Shown here in pieces: positions 9,401 through 17,910 of a stretch of DNA of 64,000 bases; position 1 is the stretch's first letter, and every line of letters begins with the position of its first letter. The stretch comes from Actinomycetospora endophytica (GTDB taxonomy: Bacteria > Actinomycetota > Actinomycetes > Mycobacteriales > Pseudonocardiaceae). The notes under the pieces were generated by a model. The model was not told the DNA's origin, ran no database searches, and was given only the letters and a program-made list of their open reading frames with translations. The stretch covers positions 310,001 through 374,000 of the forward strand of contig NZ_JAJNDB010000004.1 of NCBI RefSeq assembly GCF_021026375.1. Direction: 5' to 3'. The translations under genes and the position numbers were made by a program.

Positions 9401-9676
9401 GCCGCGCTCGCGCAGCAGGTCGACGAGGTACGTGAAGTACTCGACGTGCCCGCCCTGGTAGGAGCTGATGGCGACCGCGTGCGCGTCCTCCTCGACGGCG
9501 GCGGACACCACGTCGTCGACGGAACGGTCGTGTCCGAGGTGGATCACCTCGGCGCCCTGTCGCTGCAGGATCCGCCGCATGATGTTGATCGCCGCGTCGT
9601 GCCCGTCGAACAGGCTCGCCGCGGTGACCACGCGGATCGGGTTGCTCGGCACGTGCAGGTCGCTCTGCTGGGCCAT
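6437..9676 (-). CDS. icmF: Fused isobutyryl-CoA mutase IcmF
   Basis: Interconverts isobutyryl-CoA and n-butyryl-CoA by an adenosylcobalamin radical rearrangement and carries its own G-protein chaperone. The 1079 residues show, in order, a B12-binding domain (FDGHD, H26), a MeaB-like P-loop GTPase (GITGTGGSGKSS, G200-S210; later NKFERRGGDDA), and the methylmalonyl-CoA-mutase-type TIM barrel in the C-terminal half. This architecture is diagnostic of IcmF. ATG 9676 has an upstream GAGGAC. A 20-bp palindrome 56 bases upstream may control it. Some IcmF relatives act on pivalyl- or isovaleryl-CoA, so the exact substrate is inferred. Confidence 0.93.
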   Translation of the reverse strand: MAQQSDLHVPSNPIRVVTAASLFDGHDAAINIMRRILQRQGAEVIHLGHDRSVDDVVSAAVEEDAHAVAISSYQGGHVEYFTYLVDLLRERGAGHVRVYGGGGGVIVQREIDQLHAHGVARIFSPQDGQTMGLPGMINTIIRECDEDLGAKPPTSWEGLFTGERAVVARAVTMAESGELPTEVRERIDAANGERHVPVLGITGTGGSGKSSLTDELVRRTRMDREDKLKVAVLAVDPTRRRGGGALLGDRIRMNALGGPISFRSMANRGSGTALPERLADVIAVLRASGADLVVVETPGIGQGDAGIVEFADVSLYVMTPEFGAASQLEKIDMLDFADVVAINKFERRGGDDARRDVARQLLRNRDAFGSSWEEMPVYGTSAATFHDEGVTALYGKLMTLLGEHGLAEGQGRLDIPDTTVSTFSGSAIPADRERYLADVAATVRAYHDETESMVAAARRRSALRQAREALGDRDAGELPAVLEEAEKDLPREAAELIDGWEQTKEDYAGDELVVHVRDKELRTRLTRETLSGSKVNRVSLPRFSADEEVLRFLRVENLPGHFPFTAGVFAFKREGEDPARMFAGEGDAFRTNRRFHYLSEDSEAKRLSTAFDSVTLYGRDPATPPDVYGKVGTSGVSIATLDDMKVLYSGFDLTSPTTSVSMTINGPAPTLLAYFLNTAIDQVVDTFRSEHDREPDDAERAELVAHAVANVRGTVQADILKEDQGQNTCIFSTEFSLRMMADIQEWFIAHEVRNFYSVSISGYHIAEAGANPISQLAFTLSNGFTYVESYLARGMDIDDFAPNLSFFFSNGMDAEYSVIGRVARRIWAVAMRERYGANERSQKLKYHVQTSGRSLHAQEMQFNDIRTTLQALCALYDNANSLHTNAYDEAVTTPSQESVRRALAIQMIINKEWGLSLNENPLQGSFVIEELTDLVEEAVLAEFDRIAERGGVLGAMETGYQRGKIQDESMLYEGRKHDGSLPIIGVNTFLAPPDAEGEAPKEIELSRASEEEKSSQLARLDDFQARHSTESAEAIRRLQDAATAGENVFAELMNAARVCSLGQLTDAFFEVGGQYRRSM

Positions 9677-9731
9677 GAGGTGGGTCGTCCTCGCTGCTCG
9701 ACGAAGGCGTCCGGGTGACGCAGGCCCCAAT

Positions 9732-9751
9732 ATAGTAGGACGTCCGACTAT
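9732..9751. promoter_or_regulatory. Palindromic operator candidate upstream of icmF
   Basis: ATAGTAGGACGTCCGACTAT is a 20-bp dyad with one mismatched pair. It is centred 66 bases upstream of the icmF start and overlaps the stop codon of the Nudix gene. AT-rich ends around a GGACGTCC core look like a TetR-family site. The cognate regulator is not adjacent. Confidence 0.5.
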
Positions 9752-10338
9752 TGGCGAGATGTGGTGCTCTCCGCCACGTACTGCAGCAGGCCGACGAGGG
9801 TTCCCGCGCCCAGCAGTTCACCCGCGCCGGCGAGCCGGACGACGTCGGAGACCGGCACCCACCGGGCCCGGCCGGGCTCGTGGCGGTCGAGGGGTTCGCC
9901 GGTCGGCTCGGCGTCGCGCCACAGGTGCACGTGCACCGTCGTCGACACCCCGCCGGGCAGCGGTTCGAACTCGATGAGCGGGCGGCGATGGCCCCGCGGT
10001 CGCCAGCCCGTCTCCTCGGCGGCCTCGCGGGCCGCGGCCATCCAGGCCTCCTCGCCGTCGTCGACGCCGCCGCCCGGGAGCTCCCAGCCGTAGCGGTTCA
10101 CCGGATAGCGGTACGTCCGGAGCATGAGCACCTCCTCGCCCGACTCGCCGTTGCGGACGACGAGGGCGACGGCCACCCGGGGCAGGTGCACGACGGGGTA
10201 GTCGAAGCGGTCGCCCTCGGGGGCCGTGACGTCGTGGACCTCGACCCGGACGCCGGCGTCGTCGGCCGGACCGGACGCCGCCCAGGCGGTCGATGCGGCA
10301 TGGGTGGTCCAGGAGTCGGCCGGAGTCACGTCGGTCAC
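9748..10338 (-). CDS. Nudix hydrolase
   Basis: Pyrophosphohydrolase of the Nudix fold. The signature GX5EX7REUXEEXGU is complete in GGVDDGEEAWMAAAREAAEE, followed by TGW. The length, about 196 residues, and the early LPRVAVALVV strand resemble ADP-ribose-pyrophosphatase-like members. Several in-frame GTG codons exist (10413, 10338, 10329). I chose 10338 because the conserved tryptophan-rich opening begins soon after it, but the start is not secure. It lies upstream of icmF on the same strand and its stop overlaps the palindrome. The nucleotide substrate is unknown. Confidence 0.8.
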   Translation of the reverse strand: MTDVTPADSWTTHAASTAWAASGPADDAGVRVEVHDVTAPEGDRFDYPVVHLPRVAVALVVRNGESGEEVLMLRTYRYPVNRYGWELPGGGVDDGEEAWMAAAREAAEETGWRPRGHRRPLIEFEPLPGGVSTTVHVHLWRDAEPTGEPLDRHEPGRARWVPVSDVVRLAGAGELLGAGTLVGLLQYVAESTTSRQ

Positions 10339-10475
10339 TTCTGTCTCAGGTTGCGACGAATCGTGATCACCAAGATCGCCTGAACCGGTGAGGTGGGATT
10401 TCCGAGTGTTCACGACGTCACGCTCGGGTATCAGTGAGCACCGGCCGTCCGGTCGGAGAGAGACGAGGGAGTTTC

Positions 10476-10631
10476 ATGATCATCCTCGGCGTCATCCTGA
10501 TCATCATCGGGGCCGTCACGGGCATCTCGATCCTCTACACGATCGGCGCAATCCTGGCGATCGTCGGTCTGGTGCTGACCATCCTGGGGGCTGTCGGCCG
10601 CGGGATCGGCGGCCGCAAGACCTACTTCTAG
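10476..10631 (+). CDS. Small two-helix membrane protein
   Basis: A 51-residue protein of two hydrophobic helices (residues about 2-18 and 20-38) with a basic GRGIGGRKTYF tail. ATG 10476 has an excellent GAGGGAG ribosome site at 10465-10471. It resembles the short DUF6131-like membrane peptides common in actinobacteria, but I cannot assign a function. A strong hairpin follows the stop. Confidence 0.75.
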   Translation: MIILGVILIIIGAVTGISILYTIGAILAIVGLVLTILGAVGRGIGGRKTYF

Positions 10632-10648
10632 ACGCCCCGACCGTCCAG

Positions 10649-10678
10649 CCGCCCGTCCCTGGCGAGAGGGACGGGCGG
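10649..10678 (+). terminator. Rho-independent-type hairpin
   Basis: A perfect 12-bp stem, CCGCCCGTCCCT (10649-10660) with AGGGACGGGCGG (10667-10678), around the loop GGCGAG. It lies 17 bases after the stop of the small membrane protein. There is no T-tract, as usual in high-GC actinobacteria. Confidence 0.75.
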
Positions 10679-10769
10679 GGTCGAGGGCGGCAGTAGCGCT
10701 CCGTCACGAACCGTAGCGATATTCGCCAGATTCCTTCCCTCGTTGTACACGTAGAGTTAGCGTAAGCGC

Positions 10770-11249
10770 GTGACTTCGCCTGTGTACTCCGGACGACCCG
10801 CCACGGCGCCCTGGTCTCTGACGGCTGACGCGCCGGGTGCCTGGCCGATCCCGCCGTCGGCGTCGTCACGCCCCTCCACCGTCGCCGCCGTCTTCTGGGT
10901 GGCCGTGGCCCAGGTGGTCTGTTCCCTCCTCGGCGCGGGCGCCCTCGCCACCATGCTGCTCGCCGTCGACAACCATCCCCGTGAGGGCATGGCCGCCGCG
11001 GCCCTCCTGCTCGGCGTCACCGTGCTCGTCGACATGTGCTGGCTCGGCCTCGCCTGGATGGTGCGCGGCGGCAGTCAAGTAGCCCGTGTGACGTTGGCCG
11101 TGCTGACGGCGATCGGCGCGCTGGTCGCCCTGGCGTTCTGCCTGGTCGCGTGGGCGGTGGTCGTGCCCCTGCTCGGCTTCGTCCTGCAGGGCGCCGTGCT
11201 CGTCCTGCTCTTCGCGCCGTCCACCAACGCCTGGTTCGCCGGGCGCTGA
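10770..11249 (+). CDS. Four-helix membrane protein, function unknown
   Basis: A 159-residue protein. A Pro/Ser-rich cytoplasmic N-terminus of about 35 residues precedes four predicted membrane helices (about 38-62, 73-96, 103-122, 126-150). Only four residues separate the last two. No catalytic motif is visible. The GTG start at 10770 lacks a clear ribosome site, so the message may be leaderless or the start may differ. The family looks like small actinobacterial DUF-type membrane proteins. It is convergent with the nitronate monooxygenase gene. Confidence 0.65.
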   Translation: MTSPVYSGRPATAPWSLTADAPGAWPIPPSASSRPSTVAAVFWVAVAQVVCSLLGAGALATMLLAVDNHPREGMAAAALLLGVTVLVDMCWLGLAWMVRGGSQVARVTLAVLTAIGALVALAFCLVAWAVVVPLLGFVLQGAVLVLLFAPSTNAWFAGR

Positions 11250-11257
11250 CCGACGGG

Positions 11258-12304
11258 CTACACCAGGCCGCGCACCACATCCGCCACAGGGATCGCCGCG
11301 GCCTTCCGGAAGTGAATGCCGGCCCAGAGGTGGAGCCGGTCGGTGTCGCCCGCCGCCGCGGCGGCCGTCCGCATCGGCCGGGTCAGGTGGTGCACCTCGG
11401 GGTAGGCCGCGGGGGCGGCCGGGCCGTGCTCGACCGCGAACCGCGTGGTCAGCGCCCGGGCCGGACGTCCGGTGTAGGCGCGCGTGACCAGGGTGCCCGA
11501 GAACGACGGGTCGGCGAGCGCCTCGCGGTGCGTCGTCGAGGTGCCGGCCTCCGGGCAGCGCAGCAGCGCGGTGCCCAGCTGCACGGCCACTGCTCCGGCC
11601 TCGAGCGCGCGCCGGGCGGTCGCGGTGTCGGCGATCCCGCCCGCGGCGATCATCGGCAGAGTCGTCGCGCGGCGGATCGCGGCGAGCAGGTCGAGCGTGT
11701 CGGTCTCGTTCGGGGTGGCGGCCTCGTCGTGCGTGCCCCGGTGCCCGCCCGCCTCGGCGCCCTGGACGCAGAGCCCGTCGAACCCCGCCTCGGCCGCCGA
11801 TCGGGCCTCCTGGACGCTCGTCACCGTCGCGACCAGGGTGGCTCCGGTGGCGCGCAGGGCCGCGAGCCGTGTCGGGTCGGGCAGCGCGAACGTCACGCTG
11901 ATGGCGTCCGGGGGATCCTGGGCGAGCACCGCGATCTTCTCGTCGAGCGCGTCGCCGGAGTCGGGGTCCTCGGCGGGACGGGGGTTCCCGAGCTCGGCTC
12001 CGAGGGCGGCGGCCTCCGGCGTCAGCCGTCGCGCGTAGGTGTCGACGGCCGCGTCGCGACGTTGCTCCTCGCGGTCGGTGCGCGGCCGGGTCGGGGGCAG
12101 GAACAGGTTGACCCCGAACCGGCCCGTCGTGCGCTCGCGGAGCTCGGCGAGCTGGGCGTCGAGCTTCTCCGCGGTCAGGTACCCCCCGGCGAGATAGCCG
12201 TACCCGCCTGCTTCGGTGACCGCCGCGACCAGCGCCGGCGACGACGGGCCACCCGCCATCGGCGCCGCGACCACCGGCAGCGAGCCCGGTCCCTCGGCCC
12301 TCAC
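11258..12304 (-). CDS. Nitronate monooxygenase family flavoenzyme
   Basis: FMN-dependent TIM-barrel enzyme of the 2-nitropropane dioxygenase family (348 residues), which oxidises alkyl nitronates such as propionate 3-nitronate. Family marks are AAPMAGG at the N-terminus, FGVNLFLP and CVQGAEAGGHRG, where the His is the usual catalytic base. MIAAGGIAD and AVQLGTALLRCPE bind phosphate and FMN. The start is GTG 12304. The physiological substrate is not known; many members simply detoxify nitronates. Confidence 0.88.
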   Translation of the reverse strand: MRAEGPGSLPVVAAPMAGGPSSPALVAAVTEAGGYGYLAGGYLTAEKLDAQLAELRERTTGRFGVNLFLPPTRPRTDREEQRRDAAVDTYARRLTPEAAALGAELGNPRPAEDPDSGDALDEKIAVLAQDPPDAISVTFALPDPTRLAALRATGATLVATVTSVQEARSAAEAGFDGLCVQGAEAGGHRGTHDEAATPNETDTLDLLAAIRRATTLPMIAAGGIADTATARRALEAGAVAVQLGTALLRCPEAGTSTTHREALADPSFSGTLVTRAYTGRPARALTTRFAVEHGPAAPAAYPEVHHLTRPMRTAAAAAGDTDRLHLWAGIHFRKAAAIPVADVVRGLV

Positions 12305-12401
12305 GCGTCAACCTTCACTCGACCCCGTCCGCCGCCCACGAACGGTGACGCTATCGCCCGACGTCGTCCGATTCGCGACGACGGTGCCGGGCGCGGGTCG
12401 A

Positions 12402-13358
12402 TCAGGGGACCGGTCCGACGAGCCACCCGGCCGGGTCCTCCCACGCCTGCAGGGTGCGGCGGCTGTGCACGACGCGGCGCTCGCCGGAATCCGGATCAGG
12501 CCAGCCCAGCGTCGCGGCCAGGAGCTGCAGCGGGGTGCGGAAGTCGTCGAGGGGGACGTCGCGCACGGTCGGGTAGAACGGGTCGCCCAGGATCGGGACG
12601 CCGAGCGAGGCCAGGTGCAGGCGCAGCTGGTGGGTCCGGCCGGTGTAGGGCGTCAGCCGGTAGCGGGCGATCGGACCGAGGAGCTCGTCGTCGCGGTGAT
12701 CGAGCAGCTCGATCCCGGTCGCGGCGTTCGGCTCGCCCGGGATCTCCTGGGCGGTGACGATCCCGCGTTCCTTGACGATCCGGGACCGGACCGTGGTCGT
12801 CGTCGGGAGCCCGGGGTCGTAGCGGGTGACCGCGGTGTAGGTCTTGTCGACGCGGCGGTCGCGGAAGAGGTTCTGGTACGCGCCGCGCCGTTCGCGGCGC
12901 ACGACGAACAGCACCAGCCCCGCCGTCACCCGGTCCAGCCGGTGGGCGGGGGAGAGGTCCGGCAGCCCGTGCTCGTCGCGCAGCCGGACGAGCGCGGTCT
13001 CCCGGATGTGGCGCCCGCGCGGGATCGTCGCGAGGAAGTGCGGCTTGTCGGCGACGAGGACGTCGTCGTCGCGGTGGGCCACGTCCACGGTGAACGGGAC
13101 CGGTGCCTCGTCGGGCAGGTCGCGGTGGAACCACACCGACCCGCCGCTGACGTAGGGCGCGTCGACGGCGAGCGGGCCGTCGGCGTCGTGGAAGCGGCCG
13201 GCCGCGAACATCGCGTCGATCTCGGCGGCGGAGAGGGGGACGCGGCCGACGAGGTGGTCGCGGATCGTCGGCCACTCGTCCGAGACCGGCAGCCGCATCC
13301 GCGCGGGGTCCAGCCCGAACCGCGGGGGGAGTGAGGCCGGGGGACGCATCCCGCCCAT
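12402..13358 (-). CDS. RluA-family pseudouridine synthase
   Basis: Isomerises a uridine to pseudouridine in rRNA or tRNA. The catalytic HRLDR motif is at residues 139-143 (Asp142), in AHRLDRVTAGLVLF. YTGRTHQLRLHLASLG near the C-terminus is also characteristic. The protein has 318 residues with an N-terminal S4-like region (VPLSAAEIDAMF). ATG 13358 is chosen; ATG 13349 is a close alternative with GGGCGGG before it. The open frame extends upstream into the 50-bp repeats, but that part is not protein-like. Confidence 0.88.
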   Translation of the reverse strand: MGGMRPPASLPPRFGLDPARMRLPVSDEWPTIRDHLVGRVPLSAAEIDAMFAAGRFHDADGPLAVDAPYVSGGSVWFHRDLPDEAPVPFTVDVAHRDDDVLVADKPHFLATIPRGRHIRETALVRLRDEHGLPDLSPAHRLDRVTAGLVLFVVRRERRGAYQNLFRDRRVDKTYTAVTRYDPGLPTTTTVRSRIVKERGIVTAQEIPGEPNAATGIELLDHRDDELLGPIARYRLTPYTGRTHQLRLHLASLGVPILGDPFYPTVRDVPLDDFRTPLQLLAATLGWPDPDSGERRVVHSRRTLQAWEDPAGWLVGPVP

Positions 13359-13408
13359 TGTGAGCGAGAGGCCCCTTCGCTCGATCCATCCACCCAAGGG
13401 CGCCCACG

Positions 13409-13651
13409 GCCGGCGGGGGTCGGTGGTCTCCGTTCGGCGGCGTGTGCGTGACGCACACGGTGGCGGCGGTCGGGGTTCTCCGTGCGGCGGCGTGTGCGTG
13501 ACGCACACGGTGGCGGCGGTCGGCCTCCGGTCTCCCGCGGCGTGGGTGTCGCGCACACGATCCGGCGGCCGCCGCCGGCCGGCCGTGTGCGTCGCGCACC
13601 GGTGCGCTCGCCTGGTTGGTGTCGTCGGCTGACCGTGTGCGTCGCGCAACG
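13409..13651. repeat. Imperfect 50-bp tandem repeats, each with a 17-bp palindrome
   Basis: The 377 bases between 13358 and 13736 contain no credible gene. They hold five copies of a palindrome, GTGTGCGTGACGCACAC or close variants, starting at 13442, 13492, 13542, 13585 and 13635. Spacing is 50, 50, 43 and 50 bases. The intervening 33-base stretches of the first units are also similar (GGCGGCGGTCGG). All frames give Arg/Pro/His-rich translations, as expected of repeats. The spacers are degenerate copies of each other, so this is not a CRISPR array. Confidence 0.8.
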
Positions 13652-13735
13652 AGACGCGGGAGAACCGGCGGCTGAGTCCGCGCCGGACGAGCAGCCGCGT
13701 CGTCCGCCGTCAGCGGCATCCTCGCGCGCCGCCTC

Positions 13736-14962
13736 TCACCAGTCGTGGACGGTCCCGTCCGGTCGCCGCGCGATCGGCAGGTAGGCCCGTTCGTACGGGA
13801 ACCGCGCCGCCACCTCGTCGTCGTAGGAGACCCCGAGCCCCGGTTCCTCGGACGGCCGCAGCCCGCCGTCGTCGAACGTGAACCGCGGGGAGAACACCGC
13901 GTTCGTCTCCGCCGAGTGGAGCATGTACTCCTGGATGCCGAAGTTGTGCAGGGCCAGGCCGAGGTGCAGCGACGCCGCCATGCCGACCGGCGAGACGTCC
14001 GTCGGGCCGTGCATGCCCGAGCGGACCTGGTATTGCCCCGCGAGGTCCAGGATGCGGCGCAGCCCGGTGATCCCGCCGGCGTGGGTCACGGGCGAACGGA
14101 CGTAGTCGATCAGCTGCTCGGCCAGCAGCGTCCGGTAGTCCCAGACGGTGTTGAAGACCTCGCCGATCGCGAGCGGGGTCGTCGTGTGGTGGCGGACGAG
14201 CCGCAGCGCCTCCTGGTTCTCGGCGGGCGTGACGTCCTCGAGCCAGAACAGGTCGTAGGCCTCCAGGGACTTCCCGAGCCGCGCGGCCTCGATGGGGGTG
14301 AGCCGGTGGTGCGCGTCGTGGAGCAGCATCAGCTCCGGCCCGAACTCCTGCCGGACCGACTCCATCACCGACGGCACGTGGCGCAGGTAGGCCCGCGAGT
14401 CCCAACGCTCCTCGGCCGGCAGCGCACCGCGGCGGGCCGGCTCGAAGTCGTAGCGCTCACCACCCCCGGCCGACGACGCCACGCCGTACACCGGCCCCAG
14501 CCCCGGCACCCCGGTCTGCACGCGGATCGCGCGGAAGCCCTGCTCGCGGTGCGCGTGCACCGACTCGATCAGCTCGGCCACGTCGACGCCGCTCGCGTGC
14601 CCGTACGCCAGGCAGCGCTCGCGGGACGCGCCGCCGAGCAACTGGTAGAGCGGCAGCCCCGCCACCTGCGCCTTGATGTCCCAGAGCGCGACGTCGACCG
14701 CCGCGATCGCGCTCATCGTCACCGGCCCCCGCCGCCAGTAGGCGCCCCGGTAGAGCAGCTGCCAGGTGTCCTCGATCGCGTGCGGGTCGCGGCCCTCGAG
14801 CAGCGGCGCCACGTGCTCGGACAGGTAGGCCGCCACGGCGAGCTCGCGGCCGTTGAGCGTGCCGTCGCCGAGCCCGACGACGCCGTCGTCGGTCGTGATC
14901 CGCAATGTCACGAAGTTGCGGCCCGGGCTCGCGACGAGGACCTCGACCTCCCGGATCCTCAC
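13736..14962 (-). CDS. manD: D-mannonate dehydratase, enolase superfamily
   Basis: Dehydrates D-mannonate to 2-keto-3-deoxy-D-gluconate in hexuronate catabolism. The 408-residue protein follows ManD closely: [76 protein letters not shown] and [11 protein letters not shown] carry the metal and catalytic residues. GTG 14962 overlaps the stop of the upstream Gfo/Idh/MocA gene. UxaC and UxuB nearby supply the two preceding steps, which supports mannonate over other acid sugars. Some ManD-family proteins act on gluconate or are nearly inactive. Confidence 0.92.
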   Translation of the reverse strand: MRIREVEVLVASPGRNFVTLRITTDDGVVGLGDGTLNGRELAVAAYLSEHVAPLLEGRDPHAIEDTWQLLYRGAYWRRGPVTMSAIAAVDVALWDIKAQVAGLPLYQLLGGASRERCLAYGHASGVDVAELIESVHAHREQGFRAIRVQTGVPGLGPVYGVASSAGGGERYDFEPARRGALPAEERWDSRAYLRHVPSVMESVRQEFGPELMLLHDAHHRLTPIEAARLGKSLEAYDLFWLEDVTPAENQEALRLVRHHTTTPLAIGEVFNTVWDYRTLLAEQLIDYVRSPVTHAGGITGLRRILDLAGQYQVRSGMHGPTDVSPVGMAASLHLGLALHNFGIQEYMLHSAETNAVFSPRFTFDDGGLRPSEEPGLGVSYDDEVAARFPYERAYLPIARRPDGTVHDW

Positions 14963-16023
14963 GAAGCCACCAACCCGACCGGGCGCCCCGTCGACGCCGA
15001 CTCGTACATGCCGAGGATCAGCGCCAGCGCTGCCCGCGCATCGTCGGTCGTGACCCGCGGACGACGGCCGGTGGCGACGGCGTCGGTGAAGTCCCGCAGC
15101 TGGGCGATGTGGGCGGCGCCCATCGCCAGCTCGCGCGGCTCCGGCCGGTCCTCGCGCGTGAGCTGGTTCAGCGACGCCCCCGACTCGCTCATCCGGATCT
15201 CGGGCGGCGACCCGTCGGTGGTGTGCAGGAACGTCAGCTCGTCGTCGGTCACCACCGCCGACCCGCCGGTACCCATGACCCGTAGCGACGTGTCCAGGCC
15301 GGGGTAGGCCGCCGTCGTGCCGTGGACCGTGGCCAGCGCGCCGGTCGCGAACCGCACGACCGCGACCGCGGTGTCCTCGACCTCGATCCGCTCGTGGGCG
15401 AGCAGCGCGGTGTAGGCGAACACCTCGACCGCCTCGCCGAGCATGGAGAGCAGCAGGTCGATGACGTGGATCGACTGGTTCATCGTCGCGCCGCCGCCGT
15501 CGAGCGACCACGTGCCGCGCCAGGCGCCGGAGTCGTAGTAGCTCTGCCCCCGCCACCAGGCGCAGGACGCGTTCGCGCTGGTCAGCGTGCCGAGTCGGCC
15601 GGCGTCGAGCTCGGCGTGGAGGCGCTCGGCGGCACGGTCGAAGCGGTGCTGGGAGATGACCGTCGCGACCTTCCCCGACGACGCCTCGGCGGCCCGGATG
15701 CGGTCCGCGGCGGCGAGCGAGACCTCCAGCGGCTTCTCGACGACGACGTGCTTTCCCGCCTCGAGCGCCGTCACCGCCGGGTCGGCGTGCGCCCCGCTCG
15801 GGGTGCAGATCGCGACGGCGTCGACGTCGTCCGCGGTGAGCGCGGCCGCCACGTCGGTGCTCCAGCGGGCGGCGCCGTGCGCGGCGGCGACCTTCTCGGC
15901 GCGGACCGGGTCGAGGTCGACGACGACGACGAGCTCGGCGTCGACCGACGGATCCGCGAGGCACCGGGCGTGGACGTCGCCGATGGTGCCCGCGCCGACG
16001 ACCGCGAAGCGCAGCCCGGTCAC
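14959..16023 (-). CDS. Gfo/Idh/MocA family oxidoreductase
   Basis: A 354-residue NAD(P)-dependent sugar or polyol dehydrogenase. The N-terminal Rossmann motif [15 protein letters not shown] is followed by ICTPSGAH and [11 protein letters not shown], the EKP motif that binds cofactor and substrate. The C-terminal domain has the expected beta-sheet. GTG 16023 overlaps the stop of the sugar isomerase gene, and its own stop overlaps manD, so the three form one operon. It probably oxidises a uronate or its lactone upstream of the Ashwell steps, but the substrate is inferred. Confidence 0.87.
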   Translation of the reverse strand: MTGLRFAVVGAGTIGDVHARCLADPSVDAELVVVVDLDPVRAEKVAAAHGAARWSTDVAAALTADDVDAVAICTPSGAHADPAVTALEAGKHVVVEKPLEVSLAAADRIRAAEASSGKVATVISQHRFDRAAERLHAELDAGRLGTLTSANASCAWWRGQSYYDSGAWRGTWSLDGGGATMNQSIHVIDLLLSMLGEAVEVFAYTALLAHERIEVEDTAVAVVRFATGALATVHGTTAAYPGLDTSLRVMGTGGSAVVTDDELTFLHTTDGSPPEIRMSESGASLNQLTREDRPEPRELAMGAAHIAQLRDFTDAVATGRRPRVTTDDARAALALILGMYESASTGRPVGLVAS

Positions 16024-16844
16024 GAGAACTCGATCCCTTCGTCGTCGAGCAGGCGGGTGAAGGTCTTCGTGGCGCGGACGAACTCGTCGACCCCGGAGAA
16101 CCCGCCGAACGCGTCCTGCGCCGCGAGGTGCGGCTCCATCGAGAAGAACCCGTCGAAGCCGTCCGCCCGCAGCGCCCGGACCGTCTCGCGGATCTCTCCG
16201 TCGCCCTCGCCGGCGGCCACGACCGAGGCGTCGGCGAGCAGCGCGTCCTTCACCTGCACGTAGTCGGTGTACGGCCGCAGCGCGGCGTAGGCCTCGGTGA
16301 AGGGCCGCACGCCTACCTGGACGTAGTTGGCGGCGTCCCAGGCCAGGCGCAGGTGCTCGGAGGAGACCGACTCGACGACGTCGAGGGCCCGCGACGGCAC
16401 GTCGCCGTAGATCTCCTTCTCGTTCTCGTGCAGCAGGGTGATCCCGGCGTCGCGGGCGCGTGCGGCATAGACGGCGAGGCGGCGGATCACCTCGTCCCGG
16501 TGCTGCTCCGGCGGGGCGCCGCGCAGGAAGAAGGAGAAGAGCCGCAGGTAGGGGGCGTCGAGCCGCCGGGCGACCTGCAGTGCCCGGTCCAGCCGCGCGA
16601 GATCGTGCTCCGGCGGGTCGGTGATCGCGACCTTCCCGCACGGCGAGCCGATCGACGACACCCCGATCCCGTGCGCGGCGAGCGTCGCCCGCACCCACTC
16701 GACCTGGTCGTCGTCGAGGTCGACGACGTTCACCGACCAGGCGCTGCGCAGTTCGAGGAAGCGGACGCCCAGGTCGTCGAGCACCGCGCACTGCTGATCC
16801 AGGTCGGGCCCGATCTCGTCCGCGAAGCCGGACAGGGTCCACAT
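16020..16844 (-). CDS. Sugar phosphate isomerase/epimerase (xylose-isomerase-like TIM barrel)
   Basis: A 274-residue AP-endonuclease-2-type TIM barrel protein. Metal-binding acids are visible in [33 protein letters not shown] and SMEPHL, the pattern of sugar isomerases and epimerases. ATG 16844 has no strong ribosome site, but it lies just downstream of the LacI operator at 16875, which fits a regulated first gene of the manD operon. The substrate is unknown; an isomerisation feeding uronate breakdown is likely. Confidence 0.85.
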   Translation of the reverse strand: MWTLSGFADEIGPDLDQQCAVLDDLGVRFLELRSAWSVNVVDLDDDQVEWVRATLAAHGIGVSSIGSPCGKVAITDPPEHDLARLDRALQVARRLDAPYLRLFSFFLRGAPPEQHRDEVIRRLAVYAARARDAGITLLHENEKEIYGDVPSRALDVVESVSSEHLRLAWDAANYVQVGVRPFTEAYAALRPYTDYVQVKDALLADASVVAAGEGDGEIRETVRALRADGFDGFFSMEPHLAAQDAFGGFSGVDEFVRATKTFTRLLDDEGIEFS

Positions 16845-16874
16845 GGGGCGGACGGTAGGAAGACCGCCACGGCG

Positions 16875-16900
16875 CGGCAATCGGTTGCCGTAAGTTGCCG
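16875..16900. promoter_or_regulatory. LacI operator O1 in the divergent uronate promoter
   Basis: CGGCAA (16875-16880) and TTGCCG (16885-16890) form a dyad with spacer TCGG. A third TTGCCG follows at 16895-16900. The half-sites start exactly 10 bases apart. The site lies between the isomerase start (16844, minus) and the lacI start (16921, plus). It is the mirror image of the site at 17901-17926. This is strong evidence for binding by the adjacent LacI protein, though binding itself is inferred. Confidence 0.8.
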
Positions 16901-16920
16901 AGCCGGATCGGGGGTGCGGG

Positions 16921-17910
16921 ATGGGCGAGCGGGGGCCGACCATCTACGACGTCGCGCGGCACTGCGGGGTCGCGGCGTCCACCGTGTCGCGGGTCTTCTC
17001 GCGCCCGACGCGGGTCGGGGCCGACACCCGACGTCGGGTGCACGCCGCGGCGGCCGAGCTCGGGTACCGGCCCCGGCCGCTCGCCCGCGACGACGGTCCG
17101 GAACGCGTCCGGACCGTCACGCTCGTGGTCAGCGACATCGCGAACCCCTACTACCCGCCGCTGATCAAGGCGGTGCAGGCACGGGCCGCGCAGCTGGGCC
17201 GGACCACGATCGTGACCGACAGCGACGAGTCCCCGGAGGTGGAGGCCGGCAACCTGCGCCGCAGCCTCGCGACCTCGGCGGGCGGGATCCTGGCGACGTC
17301 ACGCCTCTCCGACCGGGCCGTGCTCGAGCTCGCCGAGCACCGTCCGCTGGTGGTGCTCAACCGACGGATCGACGGCCTGTCCTCGCTGGTCGTCGACACT
17401 CCCGCCGGGATGCGCGCCGCGGTCCGGCACCTCGTCGCGCTCGGGCACCGCCATCTGCTCTACCTCTCCGGACCGCGCAACTCCTGGGTCAACTCCCGCC
17501 GGTGGGCGGCGGTCCACGACGAGGCCGGGGCTCACACGACCCTGCTCGGGCCGTTCCCACCGACGCGGCGCGGCGGGCACACGGCAGCCGAGGAGATCCG
17601 GGCCCACCCCGGCGCGACGGCGGTGCTCGCCTACAACGACCTCATCGCGATCGGCGCGATGGAACGCCTGGCCGCACGGGGTGTGCGGGTGCCGGAGGAC
17701 CTGAGCCTGATCGGGTGCGACGACGTGTTCGGCGCGGACCTCGTCGTTCCCGGCCTCACGACCGTCGCCGGCCCGACCGGCCGACTCGGCCGGCGGGCCG
17801 TCGACGTGCTGGAGGCGGGGCTGACGGACCCGACGGCGGAGCCCACGACGGTGACCCTGGGCGCCGACCTGGTCGTGCGGGGGACGACGGGACCGCCGCC
17901 CGGCAACTGA
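16921..17910 (+). CDS. LacI family transcriptional regulator of the uronate locus
   Basis: A 329-residue repressor. The N-terminal helix-turn-helix has TIYDVARHCGVAASTVSRV, and the hinge region has GYRPRPLARD. The periplasmic-binding-like sensor domain includes VVSDIANPYYPPL and a C-terminal GCDDVFGADLV. It lies between the ManD and UxaC-UxuB operons. Both promoters carry CGGCAA/TTGCCG operators, so it very likely controls both and itself. The inducer is probably a hexuronate or an intermediate (inferred). Its last codons overlap the first half-site of operator O2. Confidence 0.93.
   Translation: MGERGPTIYDVARHCGVAASTVSRVFSRPTRVGADTRRRVHAAAAELGYRPRPLARDDGPERVRTVTLVVSDIANPYYPPLIKAVQARAAQLGRTTIVTDSDESPEVEAGNLRRSLATSAGGILATSRLSDRAVLELAEHRPLVVLNRRIDGLSSLVVDTPAGMRAAVRHLVALGHRHLLYLSGPRNSWVNSRRWAAVHDEAGAHTTLLGPFPPTRRGGHTAAEEIRAHPGATAVLAYNDLIAIGAMERLAARGVRVPEDLSLIGCDDVFGADLVVPGLTTVAGPTGRLGRRAVDVLEAGLTDPTAEPTTVTLGADLVVRGTTGPPPGN

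Noticed and set aside
13442-13651. CRISPR array
   Set aside because: The spacers are degenerate copies of each other and the repeats are palindromes of 17 bp without cas genes, so it does not fit an adaptive array.
13359-13735. Possible coding region upstream of the RluA-type gene
   Set aside because: All frames give repetitive Arg/His/Pro translations that follow the 50-bp DNA repeat. No ribosome site or domain is present.
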